The position numbers and the translations under genes are program-made. The notes below the pieces were generated by a model, which did no database searches, was not told the origin of the DNA, and saw only the letters and a list, made by a program, of their open reading frames with translations. A stretch of DNA of 64,000 nt, from the NCBI RefSeq assembly GCF_000721075.1, contig NZ_JOEQ01000002.1, positions 124,001 through 188,000 of the forward strand, read 5' to 3'. Positions within the stretch are counted from its first letter, which is position 1; each line of letters starts with the position of its first letter. Below, piece by piece: positions 18,404 to 26,326 of this stretch. The stretch comes from Streptosporangium amethystogenes. Lineage in GTDB: Bacteria; Actinomycetota; Actinomycetes; Streptosporangiales; Streptosporangiaceae.

Positions 18404-19581
18404 CTCACGGCCGCCGGCTGCGCGTCCTGCCCGCGGACACAGAGCGCCACGGCCACGGCCAACATCGCGCAGACGGCGCCGGCGACGAACACCGCGGGGT
18501 AGCCGAAACCGGCGGCGACCACTCCGATCAGCGGCCCCCAGACGGCCAGGCCCAGATCCCAGAAGGAGGTGTAGGCGCCGATCGCGGCCCCCTGCCTCGA
18601 CGGGTCGGTGCGGTTCATCACCATCAGGGCGAGCGACGGGTGCAGCAGCGAGAACCCGGCTCCCATGACCAGGCTGCCGAACACGGCGACAGGCAGGTTC
18701 GGCGCCAGGGCGATGATCGCGAGGCCGCCGGCCTCGCCGATGCCGGACCAGGTGGCGACCCTGCGTGGCCCGAGCCGGTCCGGTAGGTGGCCGATGAACA
18801 ATCTGGTGCCGGCGTAGACGGCGCTGAAGCCGCTGAGCACCACGACGCCCGACTGGACGCCGCGGGCCTGGAGGTGCAGGACGACGAAGGCGGCGAGGCC
18901 CGCGTACCCCGCGGCGGCGAGCCCGAGGGCCAGCCCCGGCAGCAGTACCGGGCGTGGCAGCAGGGTGTGCCCACCGCTCTGCCGCACCTCGCCCGGCTGC
19001 CCCGCGCGTGCGGGGGCGGGAACCGCGCTGATCAGCAGGAGGGCGACCAGCGCGGTGGCGGCGCTGAAGCCCCACACCGCGCCGTAACCGAAGTTCAGCA
19101 GCAGCGCGCCCAGGAAGGTCCCCACCGAGATCCCGCCCCACATGCTGACGCCGTAGAGCCCGATCAGCTGCCCGCGGCGGTTGTGCGGCGCGAGCGAGAC
19201 GACCCAGACGGCACCCGCGGTGAAGAGCGACGCCTCGCCGACGCCGGCCAGCAGGCGGACGGCGACCAGGCCGCTCAGGCCGAGCGGCAGGAAGTAGAGC
19301 AGGCCGCCGACGGCGATGACCAGCGCGCCTGCCTGCATGACGAGGCGATGGCCGTACCGGTCGGCCAGGTGGCCGGAGACGGGCCTCACCAGCAGGGCCG
19401 TGAGCGCCGTCGCCATGACCACCAGCCCGACGGCGAAATCGCCGGCGCCGAAGCTCTCCCTGACGAAGCCCGGCAGCACCGGGATCGCCGCGGTGAGGCC
19501 CAGGTAACCGCAGAAGAGTCCTCCAAAGACCCCGGCGAGGGCGAGGCGTGGCATCGTGCTCTTCTCCGTGGGGGCTTCCAT
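18400..19581 (-). CDS. MFS transporter (DHA1-like exporter)
   Basis: A 393-residue protein with 12 predicted membrane helices. MFS motif A is present as GHLADRYGHRLV in the 2-3 loop and again as GHLPDRLGPRRV in the second half. The cytoplasmic middle loop (residues about 180-205) is short. The ATG starts 2 bp after the aminotransferase stop and the 3' end overlaps the sulfotransferase start by 4 bp, so it is firmly within the operon. Likely role: export of, or self-protection against, the cluster product. Confidence 0.9.
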   Translation of the reverse strand: MEAPTEKSTMPRLALAGVFGGLFCGYLGLTAAIPVLPGFVRESFGAGDFAVGLVVMATALTALLVRPVSGHLADRYGHRLVMQAGALVIAVGGLLYFLPLGLSGLVAVRLLAGVGEASLFTAGAVWVVSLAPHNRRGQLIGLYGVSMWGGISVGTFLGALLLNFGYGAVWGFSAATALVALLLISAVPAPARAGQPGEVRQSGGHTLLPRPVLLPGLALGLAAAGYAGLAAFVVLHLQARGVQSGVVVLSGFSAVYAGTRLFIGHLPDRLGPRRVATWSGIGEAGGLAIIALAPNLPVAVFGSLVMGAGFSLLHPSLALMVMNRTDPSRQGAAIGAYTSFWDLGLAVWGPLIGVVAAGFGYPAVFVAGAVCAMLAVAVALCVRGQDAQPAAVS

Positions 19582-19583
19582 CG

Positions 19584-20993
19584 CTACTGCCCGACGGGCG
19601 CGGTGTCGGCCAGCCCGGTGACCGGATCCGCCGGCAGGGCGGAGCCCTGGTCGACGGAGGCGTACCCGTCTACCAGAGGGGTTCGCCGGCCGCGGTCCGG
19701 CGCGACGGCCGCCGCCACCTTGCGGACCGCCCTGATCAGGTGATCGCAGTCCTGCGCCGAGAGGTTGGAGGACAGCGGGATGTCCACCGCCTGCTCCAGG
19801 TATCGCGTGGTGTTCGGCAGCAACGCCTTGATCTCCTCGACGCCCCTGGCGCCGAACATGAACCGCCAGTTCCAGAAGACCCGCACGTTGGTGTCCTCGT
19901 CGGAGCCGAGGTTTCGCGCGTCGACGCCCTCGCAGCAGAGCGCGCGGGCGAACCATTTCGCGTCCACGCCGGGAACCCGGAAGATGAACGCCTCGCCCAG
20001 ATAGGCGCCGGGGTCCACGGGCTGGCGGATCGCGATCTGGGGGAGGTCGGAAAGGGCCGCGGTCACGTAGGCGTAGTTGCCGCGGAAGCGTTCCAGGCGC
20101 ATCGGCAGCCGGGTCATCTCGGCGCGCAGCAGGGCCGCGCGGATCTCGTCCATGCGGAAGCTGAACAACGGCAGGTCGAGATCGGTGGCGATCGGTGTCT
20201 CGCCGTCCGGGAAGTGCCGCCGGAAGCGTCCCTCGTACGCGCCCGAGAGCACGACGGCGCGGGCGAAGAGCACGCTGTCGTCGGTGGCCAGGAAACCGCC
20301 CTCGCCGCAGTTGAGCGACTTGTCGGACTGGGTGCTGAAGGCGCCCGCGAGGCCGAAGGTGCCGAGTTTTCTGCCTTTCAGTTCCGCGCCGAGGGCCGGG
20401 ACCGCGTCCTCGAACACCGGCACGCCCATGTCGGCGGCGAAGCGCGTCACCGCCTCCATGTCGGCGGCGAAGCCACGCATGTGGACCACCAGGATTCCCT
20501 TGATCTCGGGTGTCCAGCGGCGACGGAGATCGTCGACATCCATGTGGAGGTTCTCGTCCACCTCCACCAGGATGGGTGTGCATCCGGCGAGCACGATGGC
20601 GCTGGGGGTGGCCACGAAGGTGAAGCCGGGACAGGCGATCAGCGAGCCCGGCGGGATCCCCGCCGCCATGATGGCGAGCGCGAGCGCGGTGGTGCCGCTG
20701 GACACGGCCAGCGCGTGCTTGCTGCCGAAATAGTGGCACAGTTCCTCCTCGAACTTGCCGCACTCGGTGTCCTGCTGGGATCGGTAGTCGTAGCGGAAGT
20801 AGAGATGGCTGCGGATGGCGCGTAACGCCGCTTCCTCGTCCTCGGAATGGACGAAGACGGCCCCCTTGTCGTAGGTCGGCCAGGGCGTGTGCCGGACGGG
20901 GTCACCACCGTTCACGGCGAGCCGCGTGTCCTCGGTCTGTCCGGTCTCCGGCAACGGCCGGACCGGCACCGGACCCTCCTTGTTTCTGTTCAC
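19584..20993 (-). CDS. DegT/DnrJ/EryC1/StrS-family PLP aminotransferase with C-terminal tail
   Basis: A 469-residue fold-type I aminotransferase. The PLP-binding Lys is in STQSDKSLNCGEGG; other family blocks are LAVSSGTTALALAI, PGFTFVATPSAI and EDAVPALGAELKGRK. It has a 35-residue Pro/Gly-rich N-terminal extension and a 37-residue disordered tail after RAVRKVAAAVAP. The GTG start has AAGGAG 7 bp upstream. It is the first gene of the encapsulin operon. Enzymes of this family transaminate keto-sugars or other cyclic ketones. The unusual tail is a candidate for recruiting the enzyme into the shell. Confidence 0.92.
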   Translation of the reverse strand: MNRNKEGPVPVRPLPETGQTEDTRLAVNGGDPVRHTPWPTYDKGAVFVHSEDEEAALRAIRSHLYFRYDYRSQQDTECGKFEEELCHYFGSKHALAVSSGTTALALAIMAAGIPPGSLIACPGFTFVATPSAIVLAGCTPILVEVDENLHMDVDDLRRRWTPEIKGILVVHMRGFAADMEAVTRFAADMGVPVFEDAVPALGAELKGRKLGTFGLAGAFSTQSDKSLNCGEGGFLATDDSVLFARAVVLSGAYEGRFRRHFPDGETPIATDLDLPLFSFRMDEIRAALLRAEMTRLPMRLERFRGNYAYVTAALSDLPQIAIRQPVDPGAYLGEAFIFRVPGVDAKWFARALCCEGVDARNLGSDEDTNVRVFWNWRFMFGARGVEEIKALLPNTTRYLEQAVDIPLSSNLSAQDCDHLIRAVRKVAAAVAPDRGRRTPLVDGYASVDQGSALPADPVTGLADTAPVGQ

Positions 20994-21055
20994 CGTCGAG
21001 CTCCTTGTTGCTGGCTGGCTGGTTTTCTCGTCGATGTTCTCCGGGCAGGTCTAAT

Positions 21056-21080
21056 CACCACCACCGGCGCGGTGGTGGTG
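21056..21080 (-). promoter_or_regulatory. leader hairpin of the encapsulin operon
   Basis: CACCACCACC, GGCGC loop, GGTGGTGGTG: a perfect 10-bp inverted repeat 63 bp before the aminotransferase GTG. No T-run follows on the minus strand, so it is not a simple terminator; it could be an mRNA-stabilising stem or an operator. Confidence 0.45.
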
Positions 21081-21291
21081 CTGTCGAAGGTGGCGGCGGT
21101 GAACTTGTCCGTCGCTCCCCCGCTGTGGCCGCGGGGCTGGAGCGAACCGGAAACGGCGCTGTTGGTCGGCCGGGAAACTACGGGAGGCCGACTCTCCCGA
21201 GGGTCCACCCGACGAGTCCGAGGGGCTTATTGATCACATTGTCGGCCAAGGAAAATCTTTTGAATGTTCCCTAAATGTCCGGAGGGTGTCA

Positions 21292-21438
21292 ATGGGGGAG
21301 AATGTTATGAGACCAATAATGACGCACCGACCCCGGAACAGGAAAACCCACAAAACCTATAATAAAACTCGAAAACCAGGAATGAATGCCGCCGCCAACC
21401 GGCGTCATTTCCTATTCACACTCCCGGAAGACGTTTGA
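21292..21438 (+). CDS. possible 48-residue basic peptide
   Basis: ATG at 21292 follows GGAGGG with a 5-bp spacer, an excellent ribosome site; a second in-frame ATG at 21307 has GGGGGAG 6 bp upstream. The product is strongly basic (MRPIMTHRPRNRKTHKTYNK and onward, ending TLPEDV). It lies alone in the AT-rich region upstream of the encapsulin operon, on the opposite strand. No family is recognised and codon bias cannot be judged at this length; it may be a small regulator, a toxin-like peptide, or chance. Confidence 0.3.
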   Translation: MGENVMRPIMTHRPRNRKTHKTYNKTRKPGMNAAANRRHFLFTLPEDV

Positions 21439-21599
21439 CATCCCGGTTTCGGCCGACACCTTACCGGTGTTTGAGAAAAAACCTTCCGGACGCCGGCAAT
21501 GATGTCGTGGCGTTTTCCGCGCAGCCGGATCAATACCCGCCGCTCATCCGAAAGGCTTTTCGGATGAGCGGTCACCCCTCGGTGTTCACCGAGCCGGCG

Positions 21600-22169
21600 T
21601 CAGAGACGGAAGTCCCAGTCGATCAGGCTCGCGCGTAGGTCGTCGGCGAGGCCCCGGACATAGTCGAGTTCGGCCTTGAGCACGGCCCGCTGGTACTCGG
21701 TCTCCACCAGGAAGAGGCGGGGAAGGAACTTCGCCCCCTCGGTCAGGTCGCGGTCCAACTCCGACAGTCGCGCCTCCAGGGAGATCAGGCGCTCGTCGAG
21801 CGCCGCCCGGACCTCATCGGGCGGCAGCACGGGCATGAAGGCGAGTGCGGCGGGGAACTCCGGGAACTCGCGGGCCCGCACGGAGAGCATCGTCCGCATC
21901 CACTGCCGCAGCGTGTCCCGGCCCGCGTCGGTGGGCTCGTAGACGGTCCGCTCGGGCCGGTTCTCCTCGCGCGAGGTCTCGCGGACCGCGATGAGCCCGT
22001 CGCGGAGCAGCCTGTCGATGGTCTGGTAGACGCTGTTGCGCTGCGCGACGTTGACGACGTCGTCCTTGTGCCGCTCCTTGATCATCCGCTGCATCTGGTA
22101 CGCGTGCATCGGCGCCTCACAGACCAGCGAGAGCAGCGCCATGGCCAGGGGGGATCGCCTCGTAGACAT
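21600..22169 (-). CDS. PadR-family transcriptional regulator
   Basis: About 189 residues. A winged-helix domain occupies the first 95 residues: LAMALLSLVCEAPMHAYQM, QRNSVYQTIDRLLRDGLI, and the wing ERTVYEPTDAGRDTL are the standard PadR pattern. A C-terminal helical dimerisation domain (Vir_act_alpha_C type) follows. The ATG at 22169 is preferred: TACGAT, a -10-like element, lies 7 bp before it and overlaps the alternative ATG at 22178, which suggests a leaderless mRNA. It is divergent from the FAD monooxygenase and likely represses it, and possibly itself, through the repeats at 22199-22230. Confidence 0.9.
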   Translation of the reverse strand: MSTRRSPLAMALLSLVCEAPMHAYQMQRMIKERHKDDVVNVAQRNSVYQTIDRLLRDGLIAVRETSREENRPERTVYEPTDAGRDTLRQWMRTMLSVRAREFPEFPAALAFMPVLPPDEVRAALDERLISLEARLSELDRDLTEGAKFLPRLFLVETEYQRAVLKAELDYVRGLADDLRASLIDWDFRL

Positions 22170-22198
22170 GGTGCACATCGTAACGGCCTATCCAGCAA

Positions 22199-22230
22199 TA
22201 GTTATTTTATGTATAGTCATTTTATGACTA
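22199..22230. promoter_or_regulatory. PadR operator overlapping a leaderless promoter
   Basis: A direct repeat (TAGTTATTTTATG at 22199, TAGTCATTTTATG at 22214, 15-bp period) overlaps a perfect inverted repeat TAGTCAT-TTT-ATGACTA (22214-22230). The repeats cover the -10 candidate TATAGT (22212-22217) and the ATG at 22224 of the monooxygenase. PadR dimers bind such AT-rich inverted repeats, so ligand-relieved repression of the divergent pair is likely. Confidence 0.6.
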
Positions 22231-23405
22231 AAAAAGCCCTGATAGTCGGCGGAGGCATCGCCGGCCCGGTGACGGCGATGGCCCTGCGACGCGCCGGCAT
22301 CGACAGCGAGGTCTTCGAGGCGTACGACCGAGGTTCCGATGGCGTGGGCGCCTTCCTCACCCTCGCGGTCAACGGCCTGGAGGCCCTGCGCCCCCTCGAC
22401 CTGCACGATCTCGTCGGCGAGCTGGGCATGGACTCCTCGCGGATGCTGATGCTCAACGGGCGCGGCAGGCCGCTCGCCTCCACCTGGCAGCCCAGCCGGA
22501 CGCTGAGGCGCGCCGATCTCTATCGGGTGCTGCGCGACGAGGCCGTACGGCGCGGCGTGCGGATCCACTACGGCAGGCGCCTCACCGACGCCTCGATCAC
22601 CGAGACCGGGGTGCGCGCGGTCTTCGCCGACGGCGGCGCGGCGGAAGGCGATCTGCTGATCGGCGCCGACGGGCTCCACTCGCGCACTCGCGCGATCATC
22701 GACGCCGGAGCACCTCGCGCCCGGCACGTCGGCCTGCTGAACACCGGCGGTTTCGCACGCGGCGTCGAGGTGCCCGGCGAGCCGGGAACGAGCTACTTCA
22801 TCTTCGGCAAAAGATGCTTTTTCGGCTACCTGATCCATCCGGACGGCGAGGTGTGGTGGTTCGCCAACCCGCCGAGCCCCGGGGAGCCGACACCGGAGGA
22901 ACTCTCGGCGATCACCCCGGCGCGGTGGCGCACCAGGCTCACAGAACTGTTCGGCGACGACACCGGACCGATGCTCGACATCATCGGCGCGACCGACCAC
23001 ATCATGCCCGGCTGGAACACCTACGACGTCCCGACCGTGCCGAAGTGGTTCAACGAGCGCATGGTGATCGTGGGTGACGCCGCGCACGCGACCTCGCCCT
23101 CCTCCGGCCAGGGGGCGTCCATGGCGATCGAGGACGCCGTGGTGCTGGCCAAATGCCTGCGAGACGTCCCCGGCACCCGCGACGCGTTCGCCGCCTTCGA
23201 GGCAGCACGGCGGAAGCGGGTGGAGCGGATCGTGGAGCAGGGCAGACGTAACGGGAGCGGCAAGGCGCAGGGAGCCGTCGGCGCCCTCTTCCGCGATCTC
23301 GCACTACCGGTGATCATGCGGCAGGTGAACAGGAGGAACGCGCTGGCCTGGATGTACGACTACCGGATCTCCTGGAACGAGCCGGCATCCGCGGCGTCCG
23401 GCTGA
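22224..23405 (+). CDS. FAD-dependent aromatic-type monooxygenase (UbiH/PHBH family)
   Basis: A 393-residue class A flavoprotein monooxygenase. The FAD motif is [21 protein letters not shown] at the N-terminus (residues 5-25); the DG motif region is [15 protein letters not shown] and the GD motif is [16 protein letters not shown]. The ATG at 22224 sits 6 bp after TATAGT with no ribosome site, so the mRNA is probably leaderless; a longer frame is open upstream but overlaps PadR. PadR-controlled flavin monooxygenases often inactivate antibiotics or modify phenolics. It may serve detoxification or act on products of the adjacent clusters. Confidence 0.9.
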   Translation: MTKKALIVGGGIAGPVTAMALRRAGIDSEVFEAYDRGSDGVGAFLTLAVNGLEALRPLDLHDLVGELGMDSSRMLMLNGRGRPLASTWQPSRTLRRADLYRVLRDEAVRRGVRIHYGRRLTDASITETGVRAVFADGGAAEGDLLIGADGLHSRTRAIIDAGAPRARHVGLLNTGGFARGVEVPGEPGTSYFIFGKRCFFGYLIHPDGEVWWFANPPSPGEPTPEELSAITPARWRTRLTELFGDDTGPMLDIIGATDHIMPGWNTYDVPTVPKWFNERMVIVGDAAHATSPSSGQGASMAIEDAVVLAKCLRDVPGTRDAFAAFEAARRKRVERIVEQGRRNGSGKAQGAVGALFRDLALPVIMRQVNRRNALAWMYDYRISWNEPASAASG

Positions 23406-23436
23406 CCGGCAGGCGACCGGCAGGCGACCGGCAGGG

Positions 23437-24306
23437 TCAGGGCGCTGTGATGGCGGTGCCGCGGGCGAGGAGCAGGACGACGGCGACCGCGGCGACGGCG
23501 ACCGCCACGGCGAAGGGAACGCGCGGCGAGTCTCGGCCCAGCGCCACCCCGCAGGCGGTGAAGGCTCCGGCCACCGCCAGCGCCGCCCAACCTCCCGCGC
23601 CCGGCGACCCCGTGGGGCCGAAGACGAGCAGGGCGGTCGCGGCCAGCAGCGGCAGCGGGATCAGGACGCGGACGCGGGCGACGCCGAGCCGCTGCGGCCA
23701 GCCCCGGACCCCACCGGCGAGGTCCGCGGGGATGTCGGGGAGCACGTTGGCCAGGTGCGCTCCGCAGCCGAGCAGCGCCGCGGCCAGGACCGCCCACCAG
23801 GCGGGCCACGGATGTCCCGGCAGGCCCAGGGTCACGAACCCGGGAAGCGCGCCGAAGCCCACCAGGTACGGCAGCCAGGAGAGCGCGGTCGCCTTCAGGC
23901 CGAGGTCGTAGGCCCAGGCCGCGGCGACGCCGACGAGGTGGACCGCACCTGCCGCCGACCCCGAGGCCAGGGAGAGCGGCACGCAGAACGTCAGGGCCGC
24001 GATCGCGGCGACCCACACCGTGCGGACGTTCACCGCGCCACCGGCGACGGGCTTGCCGGTACGACCCGCGGCGGCGTCCCGCGCCGCGTCCACCGCGTCG
24101 TTGCACCAGCCGATCGAGAGCTGCCCGGTCAGCACCGCCGTCGCCACCAGGACGCACCCGGCCGCGTCACGCCCGCTCAGCGCGGCCAGCGCGGTCACCA
24201 GGACGGTGACCGCCACACTCGGCCCGGGGTGGCAGGCCAGCAGCAGCCCCCGCACGACCCTGAGCGCCGGCCCTGTCCCCGGGCACATCGGCCGGCTCGT
24301 CGTCAC
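23437..24306 (-). CDS. UbiA-family prenyltransferase
   Basis: A 289-residue integral membrane protein with eight or nine helices. The first Asp-rich motif is [19 protein letters not shown] (NDxxDxxxD-like) and the second is [18 protein letters not shown] (DxxxD), both needed to bind prenyl diphosphate through magnesium. It transfers a prenyl chain onto an aromatic or quinone-like acceptor. The start GTG 24306 or ATG 24288 is uncertain; neither has a strong ribosome site. It is divergent from the type III PKS, which may supply the acceptor. Confidence 0.88.
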   Translation of the reverse strand: MTTSRPMCPGTGPALRVVRGLLLACHPGPSVAVTVLVTALAALSGRDAAGCVLVATAVLTGQLSIGWCNDAVDAARDAAAGRTGKPVAGGAVNVRTVWVAAIAALTFCVPLSLASGSAAGAVHLVGVAAAWAYDLGLKATALSWLPYLVGFGALPGFVTLGLPGHPWPAWWAVLAAALLGCGAHLANVLPDIPADLAGGVRGWPQRLGVARVRVLIPLPLLAATALLVFGPTGSPGAGGWAALAVAGAFTACGVALGRDSPRVPFAVAVAVAAVAVVLLLARGTAITAP

Positions 24307-24501
24307 GGATCGATCGTAGGCCGAGGGGTCCGGGCAAGCGGGTACCGAACATCTCAAAAAAGCGGACATCACTCTAAGAAACCGACAAAGTTGCGAGGTG
24401 AGATGCTCCGAGAAACGGACACCGAGGCTGTTGCGACGCATGCCACAGATCCAGCTGGGCAAAAGGCAGGTGTCCGCTGTTCGCAAGCCGGGGGTCTGTT
24501 T

Positions 24502-25740
24502 ATGACGCGAATCGTCGCTGTCCGCGGCGCGCTCCCGCCGAACCGGCACTCCCAGGCAGAGATCACCGAGGCGTTCGCACGGGTGTGCCTGCCCGAGGGT
24601 GCCAACCGCCGGTTGCTCGACCGGCTGCACACCTCCGCGCGGGTGGAGTCACGGCACCTGACGCTACCGCTTGAGCAGTACGCCAAAGTGGACGGCTTCG
24701 GGGCGGCCAACGACATCTTCGTGGAGATGGCCGTGGAACTGGGCACCGAGGCGCTGGGCGGCGCGCTGGAGGAGGCCGGAGCCCTCCCCGAGGACGTGGA
24801 CATGATCCTCTTCACCTCGGTGACCGGCGTCGCGGCCCCCTCGGTGGACTCCAGGGTGGCCGGGCGGCTCGGGCTGCGCCCGGACGTCAAGCGGATCCCC
24901 ATCTTCGGACTGGGCTGCGTCGCGGGGGCGGCCGGCATCGCCCGGCTCCACGACTACCTGCACGGCTGGCCCGAGCAGCTGGCGGTGCTGCTCTCGGTCG
25001 AGCTGTGCTCCCTCACCCTGCAGCGCGGTGACGCCTCCGTCGCCAACATGGTGGCGAGCGCCCTGTTCGGCGACGGGGCGACGGCCGTGGTGGCCTGCGG
25101 TGACGAGTGGCGACCCCGGCGTACCGGCTCGCCCGCGACCTCCAGGGCCGGCGCGGCGAGTGGCGCCTCCGCGACGACGCGGCCCGCGGGCCCCGCGGGG
25201 TCCTCTCCGGCGGCGGGCGCTCCCGCGACCGCCTGGCCCGCGGGCCCCGCGGGCTCCTCGCCCTCCGGCGGCGAGCCGGCCTCCCACCGGTCATCCGGAC
25301 GGGCGGCTCCGGCGGTGGTGGCCTCGCGCAGCCATCTGTATCCCGGCTCCGAGCACGTGATGGGCTGGCACGTCGGCGACACCGGCTTCCGCGTGGTGCT
25401 CGACGCGAGTGTTCCCGATGTGGTGCGCACCTACCTGGCCGACGACGTGCACGACTTCCTCGCCGACCACGATCTGGGCAGCGAGGACGTGACGGCGTGG
25501 GTCTGCCATCCGGGCGGCCCCAAGGTCCTGGAGGCGGTGGCCGAGACGCTGCGGCTTCCCGAGGACGCGCTGGACCTCACCTGGCGCTCGCTCGCCGCGA
25601 TCGGAAACCTCTCCTCCTCCTCGGTCCTGCACGTCCTGCGGGACACGCTCGCCCTGCGGCCACCGCCGCCCGGCACCCCGGGGATGCTCCTGGCGATGGG
25701 GCCGGGATTCTGCTCCGAACTCGTACTGCTGCGCTGGTAG
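24502..25740 (+). CDS. type III polyketide synthase with low-complexity insertion
   Basis: A 412-residue chalcone/stilbene synthase-type enzyme. The catalytic triad is visible: Cys139 in [12 protein letters not shown], His336 in [11 protein letters not shown] and Asn369 in AIGNLSSSS. It condenses malonyl-CoA onto an acyl starter to form a pyrone, resorcinol or quinone precursor. The core lengths match the family except for about 70 extra residues (roughly 200-271), Ala/Pro/Gly/Ser-rich, containing two copies of an 18-residue repeat. ATG 24502 has GGGGG upstream and matches the family N-terminus; an in-frame ATG at 24403 with GAGG would add 33 residues. The methyltransferase gene follows after 7 bp. 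Confidence 0.93.
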   Translation: MTRIVAVRGALPPNRHSQAEITEAFARVCLPEGANRRLLDRLHTSARVESRHLTLPLEQYAKVDGFGAANDIFVEMAVELGTEALGGALEEAGALPEDVDMILFTSVTGVAAPSVDSRVAGRLGLRPDVKRIPIFGLGCVAGAAGIARLHDYLHGWPEQLAVLLSVELCSLTLQRGDASVANMVASALFGDGATAVVACGDEWRPRRTGSPATSRAGAASGASATTRPAGPAGSSPAAGAPATAWPAGPAGSSPSGGEPASHRSSGRAAPAVVASRSHLYPGSEHVMGWHVGDTGFRVVLDASVPDVVRTYLADDVHDFLADHDLGSEDVTAWVCHPGGPKVLEAVAETLRLPEDALDLTWRSLAAIGNLSSSSVLHVLRDTLALRPPPPGTPGMLLAMGPGFCSELVLLRW

Positions 25741-25747
25741 GAGCCCG

Positions 25748-26326
25748 ATGTCCTGGCATCTGTCGTCCTGGTACCTGCTGCTGGTGTTGCTCGTCGGCCT
25801 TGAGCGGGTCGCCGAACTGATCGTCGCCCGCCGTAACACGCGATGGAGCACGGCGCGCGGCGGGGTGACGTACGGGCGGGGCCACTACCCGTGGATGGTC
25901 GCCCTGCACACCGCTCTGCTGGCCGGATGCCTGCTGGAGGCGGGTCTGGCCGGCCGGCCCTTCGTGCCCGCGCTCGGCTGGCCGATGCTCGCCCTGGTGG
26001 TCGCCGCGCAGGGTCTGCGCTGGTGGTGCGTGGTCTCGCTGGGCCCTCAGTGGAACACCCAGGTGATCACGGTGCCGGGCCTGCCGCTGGTGGAGCGGGG
26101 GCCCTACCGGCTGCGCCTGCTCCGCCACCCCAACTACGTGGCGGTGGCCGTCGAGGGGGCGGCGTTGCCGCTGGTGTACGGCGCGTGGGTCACCGCGCTG
26201 ACGTTCACGGTGCTCAACGCCGCGCTGATGAGGGTGCGGATCCGCTGCGAGGAGGACGCTCTGACCTCACTAGCCCCGGCGCCACCGGCCGGTGCGCCGC
26301 CCACCACCGGGCGAACGCCGTCATGA
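25748..26326 (+). CDS. ICMT-type membrane methyltransferase
   Basis: A 192-residue integral membrane protein with four or five helices. The C-terminal GPYRLRLLRHPNYVAVAVEG block is the SAM-binding signature of the isoprenylcysteine carboxyl methyltransferase/phospholipid methyltransferase fold. Homologues next to type III PKS genes (SrsB/AgqB type) O-methylate phenolic or hydroquinone lipids. It lies 7 bp after the PKS and overlaps the next gene by 4 bp, so it is the second step of the operon. Confidence 0.9.
   Translation: MSWHLSSWYLLLVLLVGLERVAELIVARRNTRWSTARGGVTYGRGHYPWMVALHTALLAGCLLEAGLAGRPFVPALGWPMLALVVAAQGLRWWCVVSLGPQWNTQVITVPGLPLVERGPYRLRLLRHPNYVAVAVEGAALPLVYGAWVTALTFTVLNAALMRVRIRCEEDALTSLAPAPPAGAPPTTGRTPS

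Larger units (their letters stand above)
20994..21599. promoter_or_regulatory. 0.6-kb control region upstream of the encapsulin operon
   Basis: The longest non-coding stretch of the window. From about 21220 to 21500 it is much richer in A+T than its surroundings, as expected for a promoter region bound by nucleoid proteins in an actinomycete. It contains a hairpin at 21056-21080 and a possible small ORF on the plus strand (21292-21438). The minus-strand promoter of the operon should lie here, but I cannot pick one convincing -35/-10 pair. Confidence 0.5.

Noticed and set aside
17393..19141. A long MFS-sulfotransferase frame read as one fusion protein
   Set aside because: The upstream part is out of phase with the MFS protein; the true MFS frame ends at 18400 and overlaps a separate sulfotransferase start.
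12460..20993. Prophage or phage remnant containing the HK97-fold gene
   Set aside because: No portal, terminase, prohead protease, tail, integrase or lysis gene and no att-like repeats; all neighbours are metabolic enzymes in one operon.
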